Assembly: GCA_045587205.1 (NCBI GenBank)
Contig: JAZNBV010000047.1
Coordinates: forward strand, 45,657-109,656
Length of the DNA stretch: 64,000 bases
Source of the DNA: SIG78 sp045587205
Lineage (GTDB): Bacteria > Verrucomicrobiota > Lentisphaeria > Victivallales > Victivallaceae
Reading direction: 5' to 3'
A program made the translations under genes and the position numbers. The notes below the pieces were generated by a model. That model worked only from the letters and a program-made list of their open reading frames with translations. It did no database searches and was not told the origin of the DNA. Shown one piece after another: positions 43,917 through 52,576 of the stretch; position 1 is the first letter of the stretch, and the number at the start of each line of letters is the position of its first letter.

Positions 43917-45304
43917 TGAACAGAAAATATCTGGTATTGCTGCCGTTTTTATCGGCACTGCTGACCTCGCTGACAGTGTGGCGGCGCGAATTGTGGTTTG
44001 ATGAAGCACTGACACTGCTGAATTTTGTGCTGCCGCTGGATTTGAGCAAGATATATTTTACTTATACCATCCCCAACAACCATATTGTTTATTCAATGAT
44101 GCTCAAGATCTGGGATTGGCTCTATTGCGGATTTATTGATCCGACGGCGTATTGGCGGCTTTTGTCGATGCTCTGCGCTATGGGAGCATTGGGCATAATC
44201 CTTTATCTGCGCGGCAGAATCGATTCGCGGAACTTTTATCCGGCGGCGCTGGTACTTACGGCAATGACCGTTTCGCCGGTATTTATGAATTATGCCACGG
44301 CACTGCGCGGCTACGCTGCCGGATGGCTGTTTATTGCAATGGCATTGGCGGGGTTATACAATATTTTCTGCGGAAAAGCTCGTGCCGGGTGGTGGATATA
44401 CATTCTTGCAGCATTGCTGGCGGTCGGCACCACGCCGACCAATCTGCTGGCGCTGGCAGCGGCGATGTTGTATGCATTGCCGTGGATCGGGGGGGATTTT
44501 TACCGTGATAAGCGCTTTTATTTTGCGGCGGCGGTTCTGCCGTTGGCGCTGATACTCTTTTATGCGCCGATCGCGCCGCAATTTCTGGCAACATTTTTTC
44601 TGGGCGAGGGCTTCAGCAGCCGCAATGGAGCGTGGCTGATAACGCTGGGGATGTATGTGTCAAGTTTCGGGCTGCTGCTCTTTTTTGCTCTGTTGGGCAG
44701 AGAGCGCAAAAACAGAGTTTATTTATTCCGCTATGCAATATGGCTGCTGCCGGCATTTGCCATATATATACTGCATCGTGCACCGTTCCCCAGAGTGTTT
44801 GTTACTCTGCTTCCGGTGCTGGCAATGGCGGTGATCGACGGCATTGGTAAATTGACAGCAGTGAATTGGCGTTCAACGCATAGAATAATATTTTTCTTTA
44901 CCATTGCCGCTTCGCAGCTTCTGCTGATCTTCGGCGGGTATCTGGCGGCGGAAAAAGCGCAGTTATCGCGTTATGAAGATGATTTTTTCCATCCGTGGTA
45001 TATGTTCCCCAAGTATAAAATAAGCGATACAGCAGCGTATCTGAAGAAAAATCATTCCGGAAAAAATATCTTTATAAGTTTCAATGCCGATCCGGTACCG
45101 GTTGTGTTCTACGCTGCTATGCAGAATCTGAAGTGCAATTTCAAAAGCGATGTGCCGTATATGTCTGTAAAGGATTTGCCGGGTGGCTCCATTGCCATTT
45201 TGCGCAAAAATGAATCTCCGGAGGTTTACAGCCGGAGATTCAAGCGCACATTGCATAAGCTGTGCGAAACCGCCGAACATAATATATATACGGTTTTTGA
45301 TTGA
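43913..45304 (+). CDS. GT39-like multipass glycosyltransferase
   Basis: A 463-aa membrane protein with about 9-11 hydrophobic helices. The first periplasmic loop has RRELWFDEALTLLNF, an acidic FDEA motif in the position of the catalytic Asp/Glu of GT-C transferases (GT39/GT83 group). The C-terminal 100 residues form a soluble domain. It would move a sugar from a lipid carrier to an envelope glycan or protein; the acceptor is unknown. The start (ATGATG) overlaps the uvrC stop. Confidence 0.72.
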   Translation: MMNRKYLVLLPFLSALLTSLTVWRRELWFDEALTLLNFVLPLDLSKIYFTYTIPNNHIVYSMMLKIWDWLYCGFIDPTAYWRLLSMLCAMGALGIILYLRGRIDSRNFYPAALVLTAMTVSPVFMNYATALRGYAAGWLFIAMALAGLYNIFCGKARAGWWIYILAALLAVGTTPTNLLALAAAMLYALPWIGGDFYRDKRFYFAAAVLPLALILFYAPIAPQFLATFFLGEGFSSRNGAWLITLGMYVSSFGLLLFFALLGRERKNRVYLFRYAIWLLPAFAIYILHRAPFPRVFVTLLPVLAMAVIDGIGKLTAVNWRSTHRIIFFFTIAASQLLLIFGGYLAAEKAQLSRYEDDFFHPWYMFPKYKISDTAAYLKKNHSGKNIFISFNADPVPVVFYAAMQNLKCNFKSDVPYMSVKDLPGGSIAILRKNESPEVYSRRFKRTLHKLCETAEHNIYTVFD

Positions 45305-45356
45305 CCGGACTTATGTTGCCCGTGGTTTCTGCACAGTTTCTGATATCAATGCAATC

Positions 45357-45830
45357 TTACTTGCTGCGGCCCAGCGCAAATGCTTTCAGATTGACTTCGT
45401 GGTGCTTTTCGGGCAGGAATTTTTTCAATGCGTCGATCCAGCAATTTTCCGGGATCTGCGGCAGGCTTGCACTCAAAACACCCAGCATTGCAATATTGAC
45501 GGTTTTGGGGTTTTCCAGCTTGCTGCTGTCGATATCCGCCAGAGTGATCAATGTGCCTTCCGCCTTGAGTTTGGGCTTGTTTACATCAATCTGGGTATCT
45601 TCCAGCACCAGCAGGAAATCGCTTTCGCCGGCGGGGATCATCGGGCTTGCCACATCGGAGCCGAAACGCACTTCGCTGGAAACCGATCCGCCGCGCTGGC
45701 TCATACCGTGGACTTCGCTCTTTTTAACATCGAATCCGGCGGCAAAAACTGCTTCGGCAACGATGTCAGAGGCTTTCAGCACGCCCTGACCGCCCAGACC
45801 GGCTACGGTAATATTGACTGTCTTGCTCAT
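45357..45830 (-). CDS. iorB: Indolepyruvate oxidoreductase, beta subunit
   Basis: A 157-aa gamma-type domain of the 2-oxoacid:ferredoxin oxidoreductase family. GLGGQGVLKASDIVAEA and EVHGMSQRGGSVSSEVRFG are the family signatures. It lacks part of the C-terminal extension of longer IorB proteins. Together with IorA it would oxidise aryl pyruvates to aryl-acetyl-CoA with reduced ferredoxin. It starts 2 bp after iorA, with AAGGAG inside the end of iorA. Confidence 0.9.
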   Translation of the reverse strand: MSKTVNITVAGLGGQGVLKASDIVAEAVFAAGFDVKKSEVHGMSQRGGSVSSEVRFGSDVASPMIPAGESDFLLVLEDTQIDVNKPKLKAEGTLITLADIDSSKLENPKTVNIAMLGVLSASLPQIPENCWIDALKKFLPEKHHEVNLKAFALGRSK

Positions 45831-45832
45831 AA

Positions 45833-47431
45833 TCAGTTGGCTCCTTTGGCGTTTTCTTCATAACTTTTGGCTTTGACGGCACCCAGAATACAGGGGCGTC
45901 GGGCAATGATAACAGTTGTATCATTGCTGGCTAGGCGCATAGCAAGTACTTCGCGCAGTTTATCCTGTTCGGTCAGCGGGTCGATGATATCGACATTATC
46001 CACGCCCATAGCGCGGACTGTATCTTCAATGACCAGCCGTTTTTCCGCCGGCGTATGGTCAAGTTTTCTGCCGGTGCCGGGGTGTTCCTGCAAACCGGTC
46101 ATAGCAGTGATGCTGTTGTCCAGTACCATTACCACGTGGCCGGTGGCGGGCTTGTTGTAAACCATATCAACAATGCCGTTGATACCGGTGTGCCAGAAGG
46201 TGCTGTCACCCAGCACGCTGACTACGCGGCGTGCATCAGCTTCCGGCAATACGCGGCGCAGCCCCAGACCGGTGGTTACACTGGCGCCCATACATACGCA
46301 GGTATCGACCGCTTCAAACGGCGGCAGCACACCCAGCGTGTAGCATCCGATATCGCCGGTGACAATGCAGTTGAGCGCTTTGAGCGCTTCGTAACTCTTG
46401 CGGTGGGGGCAGCCCACGCAGAGCTGCGGCGGTTTGCCGGGAGCAGGAACCGGTTCCGCAGAAAGATCATTGGCAAGAATGCGGCGCACGCGTTCGACAT
46501 TGAGTTCGCCGAAGCGGTACATCTCTGCTTTGCCTTCCACATTCAAGCCCATAGCTTTGCAGCTTTCAAAGAGAATAGGATCGCCTTCTTCAACAACTAT
46601 GCAGCGCTTGAATCTGTTGGCAAATGCTTTGATTTTTGCTTCCGGCAGCGGGTAGGTCAGAGTAAGTTTCAGCACCGAGGCTTCCGGCGCGGCTTCGCGG
46701 CAGTGGTGATAGCTGATGCCGGAAGTGATGATGCCCAGTTCATTGCCGTTGGTCAACTCTCTGGTATATTCGTCGGAACTGTCGCTCAATGCGGCAATAT
46801 CGGCAAGTTTTTTACGCAGATTCTTGTGCGCGATCCGGGCGTATGCCGGGATCATAACATTGCTTTTGACATCTTTGGTGTAGCCAGCCGGAGCAACCTG
46901 GAGAGCTTCTTCGCGCCGCGCCACCAGACTTTTGCTGTGGCAGACACGGGTGGTCAGGCGGTACAGCACCGGCTGGTGGAATTTTTCAGAAAGTTCAAAT
47001 GCTTTGAAGAGAAAATCGTACGCTTCCTGCGAATCCGCCGGTTCAAACATCGGGACTCCAGCGGCAATGGCATAGCGGCGGTTGTCCTGTTCGTTCTGGC
47101 TGGATGCCATACCGGGGTCATCGGCGGTGATGATTACCAGCCCGCCGGGGGTGCCCGAATAGGCAATGGTGAAAAGCGGGTCGGCAGCCACGTTCAAACC
47201 AACGTGTTTCATCGTCGCCAGAGTACGGACCTGACCGAAGGCGCCGCCGATGGCATTTTCCAATGCCGTTTTTTCGTTGGGTGACCATTGGGCTTTACCG
47301 CCGAGTTTTGCAAATTCATCGAGGATCTCCGAAGACGGGGTCCCCGGATAACCGGCACCGAAAGCCACTTTGGCATCAAATGCCGCCAGAGCGATAGCTT
47401 CATTACCGCTGAGCAACTGTTTTACAGCCAT
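45833..47431 (-). CDS. iorA: Indolepyruvate oxidoreductase, alpha subunit, without the ferredoxin domain
   Basis: A 532-aa IorA. The N-terminal pyrimidine-binding domain (GNEAIALAAFDAKVAFGAGYPGTPSSEI) and the central domain are followed by the TPP-binding region (CVGCPHRKSYEAL; GDSTFWHTGINGIVDMVYN). The normal C-terminal pair of [4Fe-4S] CxxCxxC...C motifs is absent; the protein ends soon after IIARRPCIL. It would depend on a separate ferredoxin. AAGGAG precedes the start. Downstream of, and probably co-transcribed with, the symporter genes. Confidence 0.92.
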   Translation of the reverse strand: MAVKQLLSGNEAIALAAFDAKVAFGAGYPGTPSSEILDEFAKLGGKAQWSPNEKTALENAIGGAFGQVRTLATMKHVGLNVAADPLFTIAYSGTPGGLVIITADDPGMASSQNEQDNRRYAIAAGVPMFEPADSQEAYDFLFKAFELSEKFHQPVLYRLTTRVCHSKSLVARREEALQVAPAGYTKDVKSNVMIPAYARIAHKNLRKKLADIAALSDSSDEYTRELTNGNELGIITSGISYHHCREAAPEASVLKLTLTYPLPEAKIKAFANRFKRCIVVEEGDPILFESCKAMGLNVEGKAEMYRFGELNVERVRRILANDLSAEPVPAPGKPPQLCVGCPHRKSYEALKALNCIVTGDIGCYTLGVLPPFEAVDTCVCMGASVTTGLGLRRVLPEADARRVVSVLGDSTFWHTGINGIVDMVYNKPATGHVVMVLDNSITAMTGLQEHPGTGRKLDHTPAEKRLVIEDTVRAMGVDNVDIIDPLTEQDKLREVLAMRLASNDTTVIIARRPCILGAVKAKSYEENAKGAN

Positions 47432-47442
47432 AATTAAACTCC

Positions 47443-49020
47443 TTATTTATCAAAACAACTGTCAATATGTTCTTTGTTTAACGGACGGGTCAGAATGCTC
47501 ACGATTACCAGCGCCAGCAGCGAAAGCGGCAAGGCGTAGCAGAGAGTGTCAACAAACGGCATCGGGTAAAGGCTTATAAGTTCGCTTTTTCCGAAAAGTT
47601 TCTGTGCTATACCCAGTGCAGCTGATTCACTGCGGTGCAGGAATGTCAGTCCGAACAGGCTTGTTGCCGTTCCGGTTATGATACTTGCCCATACCCCGGC
47701 GCGGGTGGCGCGTTTCCAGTACAGCGCCGCCGCGTAAGCCGGCAGAAATGATGCCGCGCAGACTCCGAAAAATATCGCGGTGCCGCGCGCCACAATGTTG
47801 GCCGGAAAGGTGTATGCCACTGTTATGCTGGCAATGACCCCCAGTATGATGCCGTAACGGGTGATCCTGCGGCTGTCAACTTTTTCGCCCAGCAATGTCC
47901 GGCAGAGATCGTAACCCAGCGAACTGCCGTTGACGTGCACCAGACTGCTCAAAGTTGACATTGCCGCCGAAAGCAGCGTCAGCATAAATATATACACAAA
48001 TGCTTTGGGCATTGCCGCATCGATAAAACGCGGTATGATCAGATCGGCATTGCCTTGGGCTGCTGTAATGGCAATAACGCCTTCGTGCCGCAGAAACCAT
48101 ACGTTGGCAAGCGCCCCTGTTACATAGGCTATACCCGCAGTGCAGAGAATGAATACCGATCCGACCAGGATCGCCCGGTTGAGCTGTTTGCCGCTTTTGA
48201 CGGTCATAAATCTGACTGCCAGCTGCGGTTGCGCCAATGCTCCGATCCCCACGCCCAGAATCAGACTGGAGATAAGAGTCCACGACCATTGTGAGTTCCA
48301 GCGCGGCATTGCTGTCCAGCCTTCGTGACCGAGTTTTGCCAGATTTTCCGGCACCAGCGGTTTCATATCACTCAACGCCTGATGGGCGGAAATTATCCCC
48401 CCCAGTTCGTGATAGGTCATAATCAGCATCGAAAGCATCCCCAGCACCATAATGATTCCCAGCAGGGCATCAACATACATAACGCCTTTGATGCCGCCGA
48501 ATCCCACATAAATCGACACCACTACGGCAAAAATCAGCAGTGCTGCATTGTAATCCAGCCCCAGCGCCTGTTCCACAAAGCGCGCTCCGCCGATGAGCAC
48601 CACCCCGGAATATATGGGCATAAAAAGCACAATGATCGCGGCAATCAGCACTTTGATGTTGCGCGATTGGAAACGCAGACCGATAAATTCCGGAAAGGTA
48701 TTGGCATCCAGTCTATGCCCGATCCTGCGGGTGCGTTTGCCGAATACCAGAAATGCCAGCAGTACTCCCACTGCGATATTCATAAACGGCAGCCACAGCA
48801 ATCCCAGCCCGAACAAACCTGCCATTCCGCCGAAACCCACGATTGCCGAAGTACTGATAAATGCCGCTCCATAGCTCATAGCCATTACAAACGGGTGTAC
48901 CGAATTGCCGCCCACCAGATAATCTTTGGAATTTCTGGTAGTGCGGTAACCGTAATAACTCAAAAATGCCACCGCTGCCAGAAAAACGGGGATAATAATG
49001 CACAGCAGCATAATATTCAT
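47443..49020 (-). CDS. Sodium:solute symporter family protein
   Basis: A 525-aa SSS-family transporter with about 13 hydrophobic helices. Family features include DYLVGGNSVHPFVMAMSYGAAFISTSAIVGFGG (about 33-65, the Na+ site helix), YVGFGGIKGVMYVDALLG and LLSAAMSTLSSLVHVNGSSLGYD (about 340). Its place before iorA suggests import of an aromatic or organic acid that feeds IorAB, but the substrate is not readable from sequence. Its ATG overlaps the end of a small accessory-protein gene by 4 bases; GGAGG precedes the start. Confidence 0.9.
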   Translation of the reverse strand: MNIMLLCIIIPVFLAAVAFLSYYGYRTTRNSKDYLVGGNSVHPFVMAMSYGAAFISTSAIVGFGGMAGLFGLGLLWLPFMNIAVGVLLAFLVFGKRTRRIGHRLDANTFPEFIGLRFQSRNIKVLIAAIIVLFMPIYSGVVLIGGARFVEQALGLDYNAALLIFAVVVSIYVGFGGIKGVMYVDALLGIIMVLGMLSMLIMTYHELGGIISAHQALSDMKPLVPENLAKLGHEGWTAMPRWNSQWSWTLISSLILGVGIGALAQPQLAVRFMTVKSGKQLNRAILVGSVFILCTAGIAYVTGALANVWFLRHEGVIAITAAQGNADLIIPRFIDAAMPKAFVYIFMLTLLSAAMSTLSSLVHVNGSSLGYDLCRTLLGEKVDSRRITRYGIILGVIASITVAYTFPANIVARGTAIFFGVCAASFLPAYAAALYWKRATRAGVWASIITGTATSLFGLTFLHRSESAALGIAQKLFGKSELISLYPMPFVDTLCYALPLSLLALVIVSILTRPLNKEHIDSCFDK

Positions 49021-49145
49021 CTGTTTTCCTCCGTATCATCACCGGAGTTGTAGCAGAGTATGCCGTAAATAACACATACTGCAGTAACGGCGATATTGGC
49101 AATATATGCCGCCGCCACCCAGGGATCACTCATACCGAGCAGCAT
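49017..49145 (-). CDS. Symporter small accessory protein (42 aa)
   Basis: A short protein beginning MLLGMSDPWVAAAYIANIAV with one transmembrane helix (about 8-30) and a polar end (NSGDDTEENR). Such single-helix partners, with a MSDPWVAxxY-type start, precede SSS-family symporters in many bacteria, and this one overlaps the symporter start by 4 bases. AAGG lies 9 bp before the chosen ATG; the open frame runs 20 codons further upstream without signal. Confidence 0.85.
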   Translation of the reverse strand: MLLGMSDPWVAAAYIANIAVTAVCVIYGILCYNSGDDTEENR

Positions 49146-49192
49146 AACAGAGAACCTTTCATATTTGACTTTTAATATAACACAATATAAAT

Positions 49193-49221
49193 AATATAGC
49201 ATCACCCCTCTCTTTCGGCAA
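49193..49221 (-). promoter_or_regulatory. Promoter of the symporter-iorAB operon
   Basis: Minus strand: TTGCCG (49216-49221), 17-bp spacer, TATATT (49193-49198), 47 bp before the small accessory gene. The whole gap 49146-49444 holds this promoter, a divergent one and no gene. Confidence 0.6.
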
Positions 49222-49291
49222 ATATTTTGCCGCCGGCACCACAGTTTATAATAAAAAAAGCGAAAAAAACAGTTTTTTTATGATAAAACTC

Positions 49292-49320
49292 TTGAAAAAA
49301 TCTTGAAAGCGGTGTATTTA
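49292..49320 (+). promoter_or_regulatory. Possible promoter of the TPR-protein gene
   Basis: TTGAAA (49292-49297), 17-bp spacer, TATTTA (49315-49320). The leader to the start codon would be about 120 bp, so this is weaker than the other calls. Confidence 0.35.
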
Positions 49321-49444
49321 TAAATGATTATGCTGTGCAAGACAATTTGTTGTTTTTCCGGAATTGCTGCACGGCGGCAATGTTTTTCAGCGGATATATT
49401 TTTTATTACAAAGTGTTGCAGGTCAGATTCTGCAAGAGGGGTTT

Positions 49445-50830
49445 ATGAAAGAGAAGACTCTTAAGGATGTACACGCCGGAATACGCGATTTTTACAACCG
49501 TGCCGTGGATTTTGAACGCAAGGGAAACTGGGAATTTGCCGTAAGCTGTATGCTGGAAACCGTTCTGCGGGTGCCAGCTTTTACCGAGGCACGCACCAAG
49601 TTGAGAACGTACGAAAAAAATTATACCAGGACTCTCAAAGGAGCCGAGCCGTTTATGGCAATGGTCAAAGGTGTGCTGGCTCTGCCCAAAATAAAAAAAT
49701 TGACTGGCACGAGTCCGTTGGATGCTGTAAATGAGTGCGAAAAGATCCTGGCGCTGAATCTGAACAACCCCCTGATCCTGCAGTGTATGGCAGATGCCGC
49801 ACTGAAAGCTGATGCGGCAAATATTGCCATTGATGCATTGCTGGTGCTGCGCGAATATCAGCCGGCGAATATCCAGATTATGCGTAAACTTGCCAACTGT
49901 TACCGTCTGGACGGTCAGGGTATGGAAGCACTCAAGGTCTATCAGTATCTGGCGGGCAAATACCCCAAAGATAAAAAGATTCTTAACGAATTGCGCGAAG
50001 CATCAGCTTTTGCCACCCAGCAGAAGGTCAACTGGCAGAAAGAAAATCTTGCCGCCAAAGGCAAAAGCGTTAAAGATGACGCACTTACCATTCAGCTGGC
50101 AGAAGGTACTCTGCGCGATGCCGACCACGCCCGGACGCTTATTGAACTCTACAGCAAGGAACTGGCGGAAAACAACTCTGACGAAATGCGTAAAAAGCTT
50201 GCCGAAGCCTACATTGTGGTCGGTGATTACGATAACGCTATAAAGTATTTGGAAATCGTTGCCGGCAACCTGCCGGCGCTTGACCCGACTCTGGATAAAC
50301 AGATCGAGCGCACTTACCTTGCCAAGTATAGCGTGATTGTTGATGATTTGCGTAAAAAAGCGCAGGTCGATCCGGCTTATGCTCCAAACCTTGCTGAAGC
50401 AGAACAGTTCCTGCTGGAATTCAGAATCGAACGTGCCGAACGCCGTTCGCAGGCATATCCGGCGGAAGCTGCGCTGCATTACGATCTTGGCGCAATATAT
50501 GCTGATGCCAAACGTTATGCCGATGCTGAAACTGAACTTACTGAAGCAGCAAAAAGTCCCCAGCGCAGAACCCAGAGTCTTGCCAAACTCGGCCGTTGTT
50601 TTCTGGAACAGGAACGCTATGAAGAAGCAATCAAATATTGTGATGAAGCTCTGGCGGAAATGGTGCGTATGGACCGTCACAAATTTGCAGTTATGTACGA
50701 CCGGGCCAGTGCGCTTGAGGCTCTGGGGCGCAATGATGAGGCTCTGGCAGCATTTCAGGAAATTTACCGTAACAGCTCTAAATTCAAAGATGTTGCAGCG
50801 CGTATCCAGGCGCTGGGCGGCGAGGCATAA
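49445..50830 (+). CDS. Tetratricopeptide-repeat protein (461 aa)
   Basis: Start MKEKTLKDVHAG chosen after GAGGGG; the open frame runs 27 codons further upstream without coding character. No signal peptide, so probably cytoplasmic. TPR-like helices run through the whole length (NRAVDFERKGNWEFAVSCML; LAEAYIVVGDYDNAIKYLEIV; LHYDLGAIYADAKRYADAE; DEALAAFQEIYRNSSKF). It is probably a scaffold or assembly protein of unknown partner. The Ala/Pro-rich membrane protein follows but has its own promoter. Confidence 0.82.
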   Translation: MKEKTLKDVHAGIRDFYNRAVDFERKGNWEFAVSCMLETVLRVPAFTEARTKLRTYEKNYTRTLKGAEPFMAMVKGVLALPKIKKLTGTSPLDAVNECEKILALNLNNPLILQCMADAALKADAANIAIDALLVLREYQPANIQIMRKLANCYRLDGQGMEALKVYQYLAGKYPKDKKILNELREASAFATQQKVNWQKENLAAKGKSVKDDALTIQLAEGTLRDADHARTLIELYSKELAENNSDEMRKKLAEAYIVVGDYDNAIKYLEIVAGNLPALDPTLDKQIERTYLAKYSVIVDDLRKKAQVDPAYAPNLAEAEQFLLEFRIERAERRSQAYPAEAALHYDLGAIYADAKRYADAETELTEAAKSPQRRTQSLAKLGRCFLEQERYEEAIKYCDEALAEMVRMDRHKFAVMYDRASALEALGRNDEALAAFQEIYRNSSKFKDVAARIQALGGEA

Positions 50831-50896
50831 AGAGCGCTGTTGCCACGGTATTTTACCAAAAAAGTACTATTTTAGTCAAGATTATGCCTTTTGAAG

Positions 50897-50925
50897 TTGG
50901 CATTTTGGATTTTAAGAGTTATATT
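50897..50925 (+). promoter_or_regulatory. Promoter of the Ala/Pro-rich membrane protein gene
   Basis: TTGGCA (50897-50902), 17-bp spacer, TATATT (50920-50925), 56 bp before the start codon. Confidence 0.65.
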
Positions 50926-50981
50926 CTCAATTGTAAAGATGTTTTTATAAGATAATACAACCGGCAGAACAGGACAGTTTT

Positions 50982-52439
50982 ATGACAGAACAGAACAACC
51001 TTCCGGAAAACGAAGATACCAAGACCAAAGTGACGGCTAAAGTAACTGCCGGCACTTCCGGCAAAAGCTTGCCGGAGATTGATTTGGAAAAAAAAGCGTC
51101 GGCTCCTGCTGCGGCGGCGGCGCCTGCTGCGGCACCCGCCAGTAATACAATGACCGGCCGGACAATGAAACTGCAGGGGTTGGCAAATCTCGGCGGGGCA
51201 ACACCTGCGGTTGCTCCCGCACCGGCGGTTTCCGCTCCGGCAGCACCGGCACCGGCTCCGGTGGAAGATGATACCCGTACCCGGCGTACAATCAAACTTT
51301 CCAGTTTGGCATCGGCTCCGGCGGTAAAGCCGCTGGTGACTCCGGCGGCACCTGCCAAGGCGGCAGCTGACAGTTCTGCGGCAAGTACGGTCACCCGCCG
51401 CACGCAGAAACTGGAAGCTCTTGATACCCAGGCTGTTGAAGCTATTAATGCTGCCGGGGCAGATACTACGACCAAAAAATCCTCCAAGATCAGTGCCGTA
51501 GCTGCGGCACCCGCTCCGCAGGATATGCCCGCAGCGTCCAAGCCGCGCCAGACGGTAAAGGTCGAAGGCATTGCTCCGGCTCACGCTCCGGCTGTTATAG
51601 ATGTCAATGCCGCGGCGGATGATACAACCACCCGCAAAACCTCCAAAGTTGAAGAAGTTTCGGAAGGCCCGGCTACGATCAATCTTGCGACCGCGCCCAA
51701 TACAGTGGAAATTGCCAATGCAGCACCGGCAGCACCCGCACCGGCAGCACCGTCACCGGCTCCGGTTATTCCCAAGGTTTCGGTCAAACCGGCGGCTCCT
51801 GCACCCGCAGCGACACCCGCAGCGACAGTGGCACCCGCAGCGGCATCTGCAGAAGAAGCACCCAAGTTTAAGGCCGGTAATGTGGATGATACAGTAAAAC
51901 TTCAGCGCCCTGCTCCCAAACCGACCATTGCCGGTTCGGTTGCGCCTGTTGCGCAGACCGGAGCCAGTGTTGCCGGAGGTATCAAACTCAACAAAGCTGC
52001 AGCGCCCAAACCCGCCAAGCCCAAAGCTGCGGTGGAAAAGGTCGAAGATGAGAAACCCGTCGAAGAGGTCAAGGCTGCGGATGAAAAGGCTGCAGAACCC
52101 GCCGGCAATCTGGGTAAGAACCAGGAGCCGCCCAAAAAGAAAAAGGGTCTCAAGGTCAATACCGATGCCATCAAGGATCTGGGCAGTTCGCCTGCAGCAC
52201 AGAATCCGGCAGTGGCCGGCGGTACTGAAGGCGGCTCCAGGAGTGGTTCCGGCGGTTCGCGCCGTGAATCAACCGGCATAAATGTTACATTTGCCATATT
52301 TGTGACATTGGCTGCAGTCGTAATGATTTTTGTTGCCCTGGTGGCAGTTACAGATTATTTCAATATCTGGCAGCCCGGTGACAGCAGAATCGATCTGCCG
52401 ATCATTTCAGAACACGTTTACAGCAATATTAAAAAATAA
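50982..52439 (+). CDS. Ala/Pro-rich membrane protein with repeated Thr/Arg/Lys motifs (485 aa)
   Basis: An unrecognised low-complexity protein. In the Ala/Pro-rich part a short motif returns about seven times: TGRTMKLQGL (58-67), TRRTIKLSSL (100-109), TRRTQKLEAL (138-147), TTKKSSKISAV (163-173), RQTVKVEGI (189-197), TTRKTSKVEEV (216-226) and DDTVKLQRP (302-310). These read as T/R-x-[RK]-[TS]-x-K-[LVI] units spaced by linkers. The C-terminus has a poly-Lys stretch, Gly/Ser-rich linker and one transmembrane helix (about 434-457), then about 28 residues outside. The Thr-rich motifs could be phosphorylation or docking sites; that is inference. CAGGACAG precedes the start. Confidence 0.7.
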   Translation: MTEQNNLPENEDTKTKVTAKVTAGTSGKSLPEIDLEKKASAPAAAAAPAAAPASNTMTGRTMKLQGLANLGGATPAVAPAPAVSAPAAPAPAPVEDDTRTRRTIKLSSLASAPAVKPLVTPAAPAKAAADSSAASTVTRRTQKLEALDTQAVEAINAAGADTTTKKSSKISAVAAAPAPQDMPAASKPRQTVKVEGIAPAHAPAVIDVNAAADDTTTRKTSKVEEVSEGPATINLATAPNTVEIANAAPAAPAPAAPSPAPVIPKVSVKPAAPAPAATPAATVAPAAASAEEAPKFKAGNVDDTVKLQRPAPKPTIAGSVAPVAQTGASVAGGIKLNKAAAPKPAKPKAAVEKVEDEKPVEEVKAADEKAAEPAGNLGKNQEPPKKKKGLKVNTDAIKDLGSSPAAQNPAVAGGTEGGSRSGSGGSRRESTGINVTFAIFVTLAAVVMIFVALVAVTDYFNIWQPGDSRIDLPIISEHVYSNIKK

Positions 52440-52507
52440 AACATTCCTGTTCTGCAACATTGTTTGCAGGCAGGCGATCAATACGCAAAAGGTCAGAAAA
52501 ATTCTGC

Positions 52508-52530
52508 AGCGCGGCATCCGCCGCGCTTTT
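52508..52530 (+). terminator. Rho-independent terminator
   Basis: Perfect 8-bp arms AGCGCGGC/GCCGCGCT with a 4-nt loop and a TTTT tail, after the Ala/Pro-rich protein gene and before argH. Confidence 0.7.
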
Positions 52531-52576
52531 GCGTGTAAAAATAAAGTAATATTCAAGCAATCAGGAGAGATATATT

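Noticed and set aside
50982..52439. Dihydrolipoyl acyltransferase-type Ala/Pro linker protein
   Set aside because: The Ala/Pro linkers look similar, but there is no lipoyl (DKA) motif or catalytic domain, and the protein ends in a transmembrane helix.
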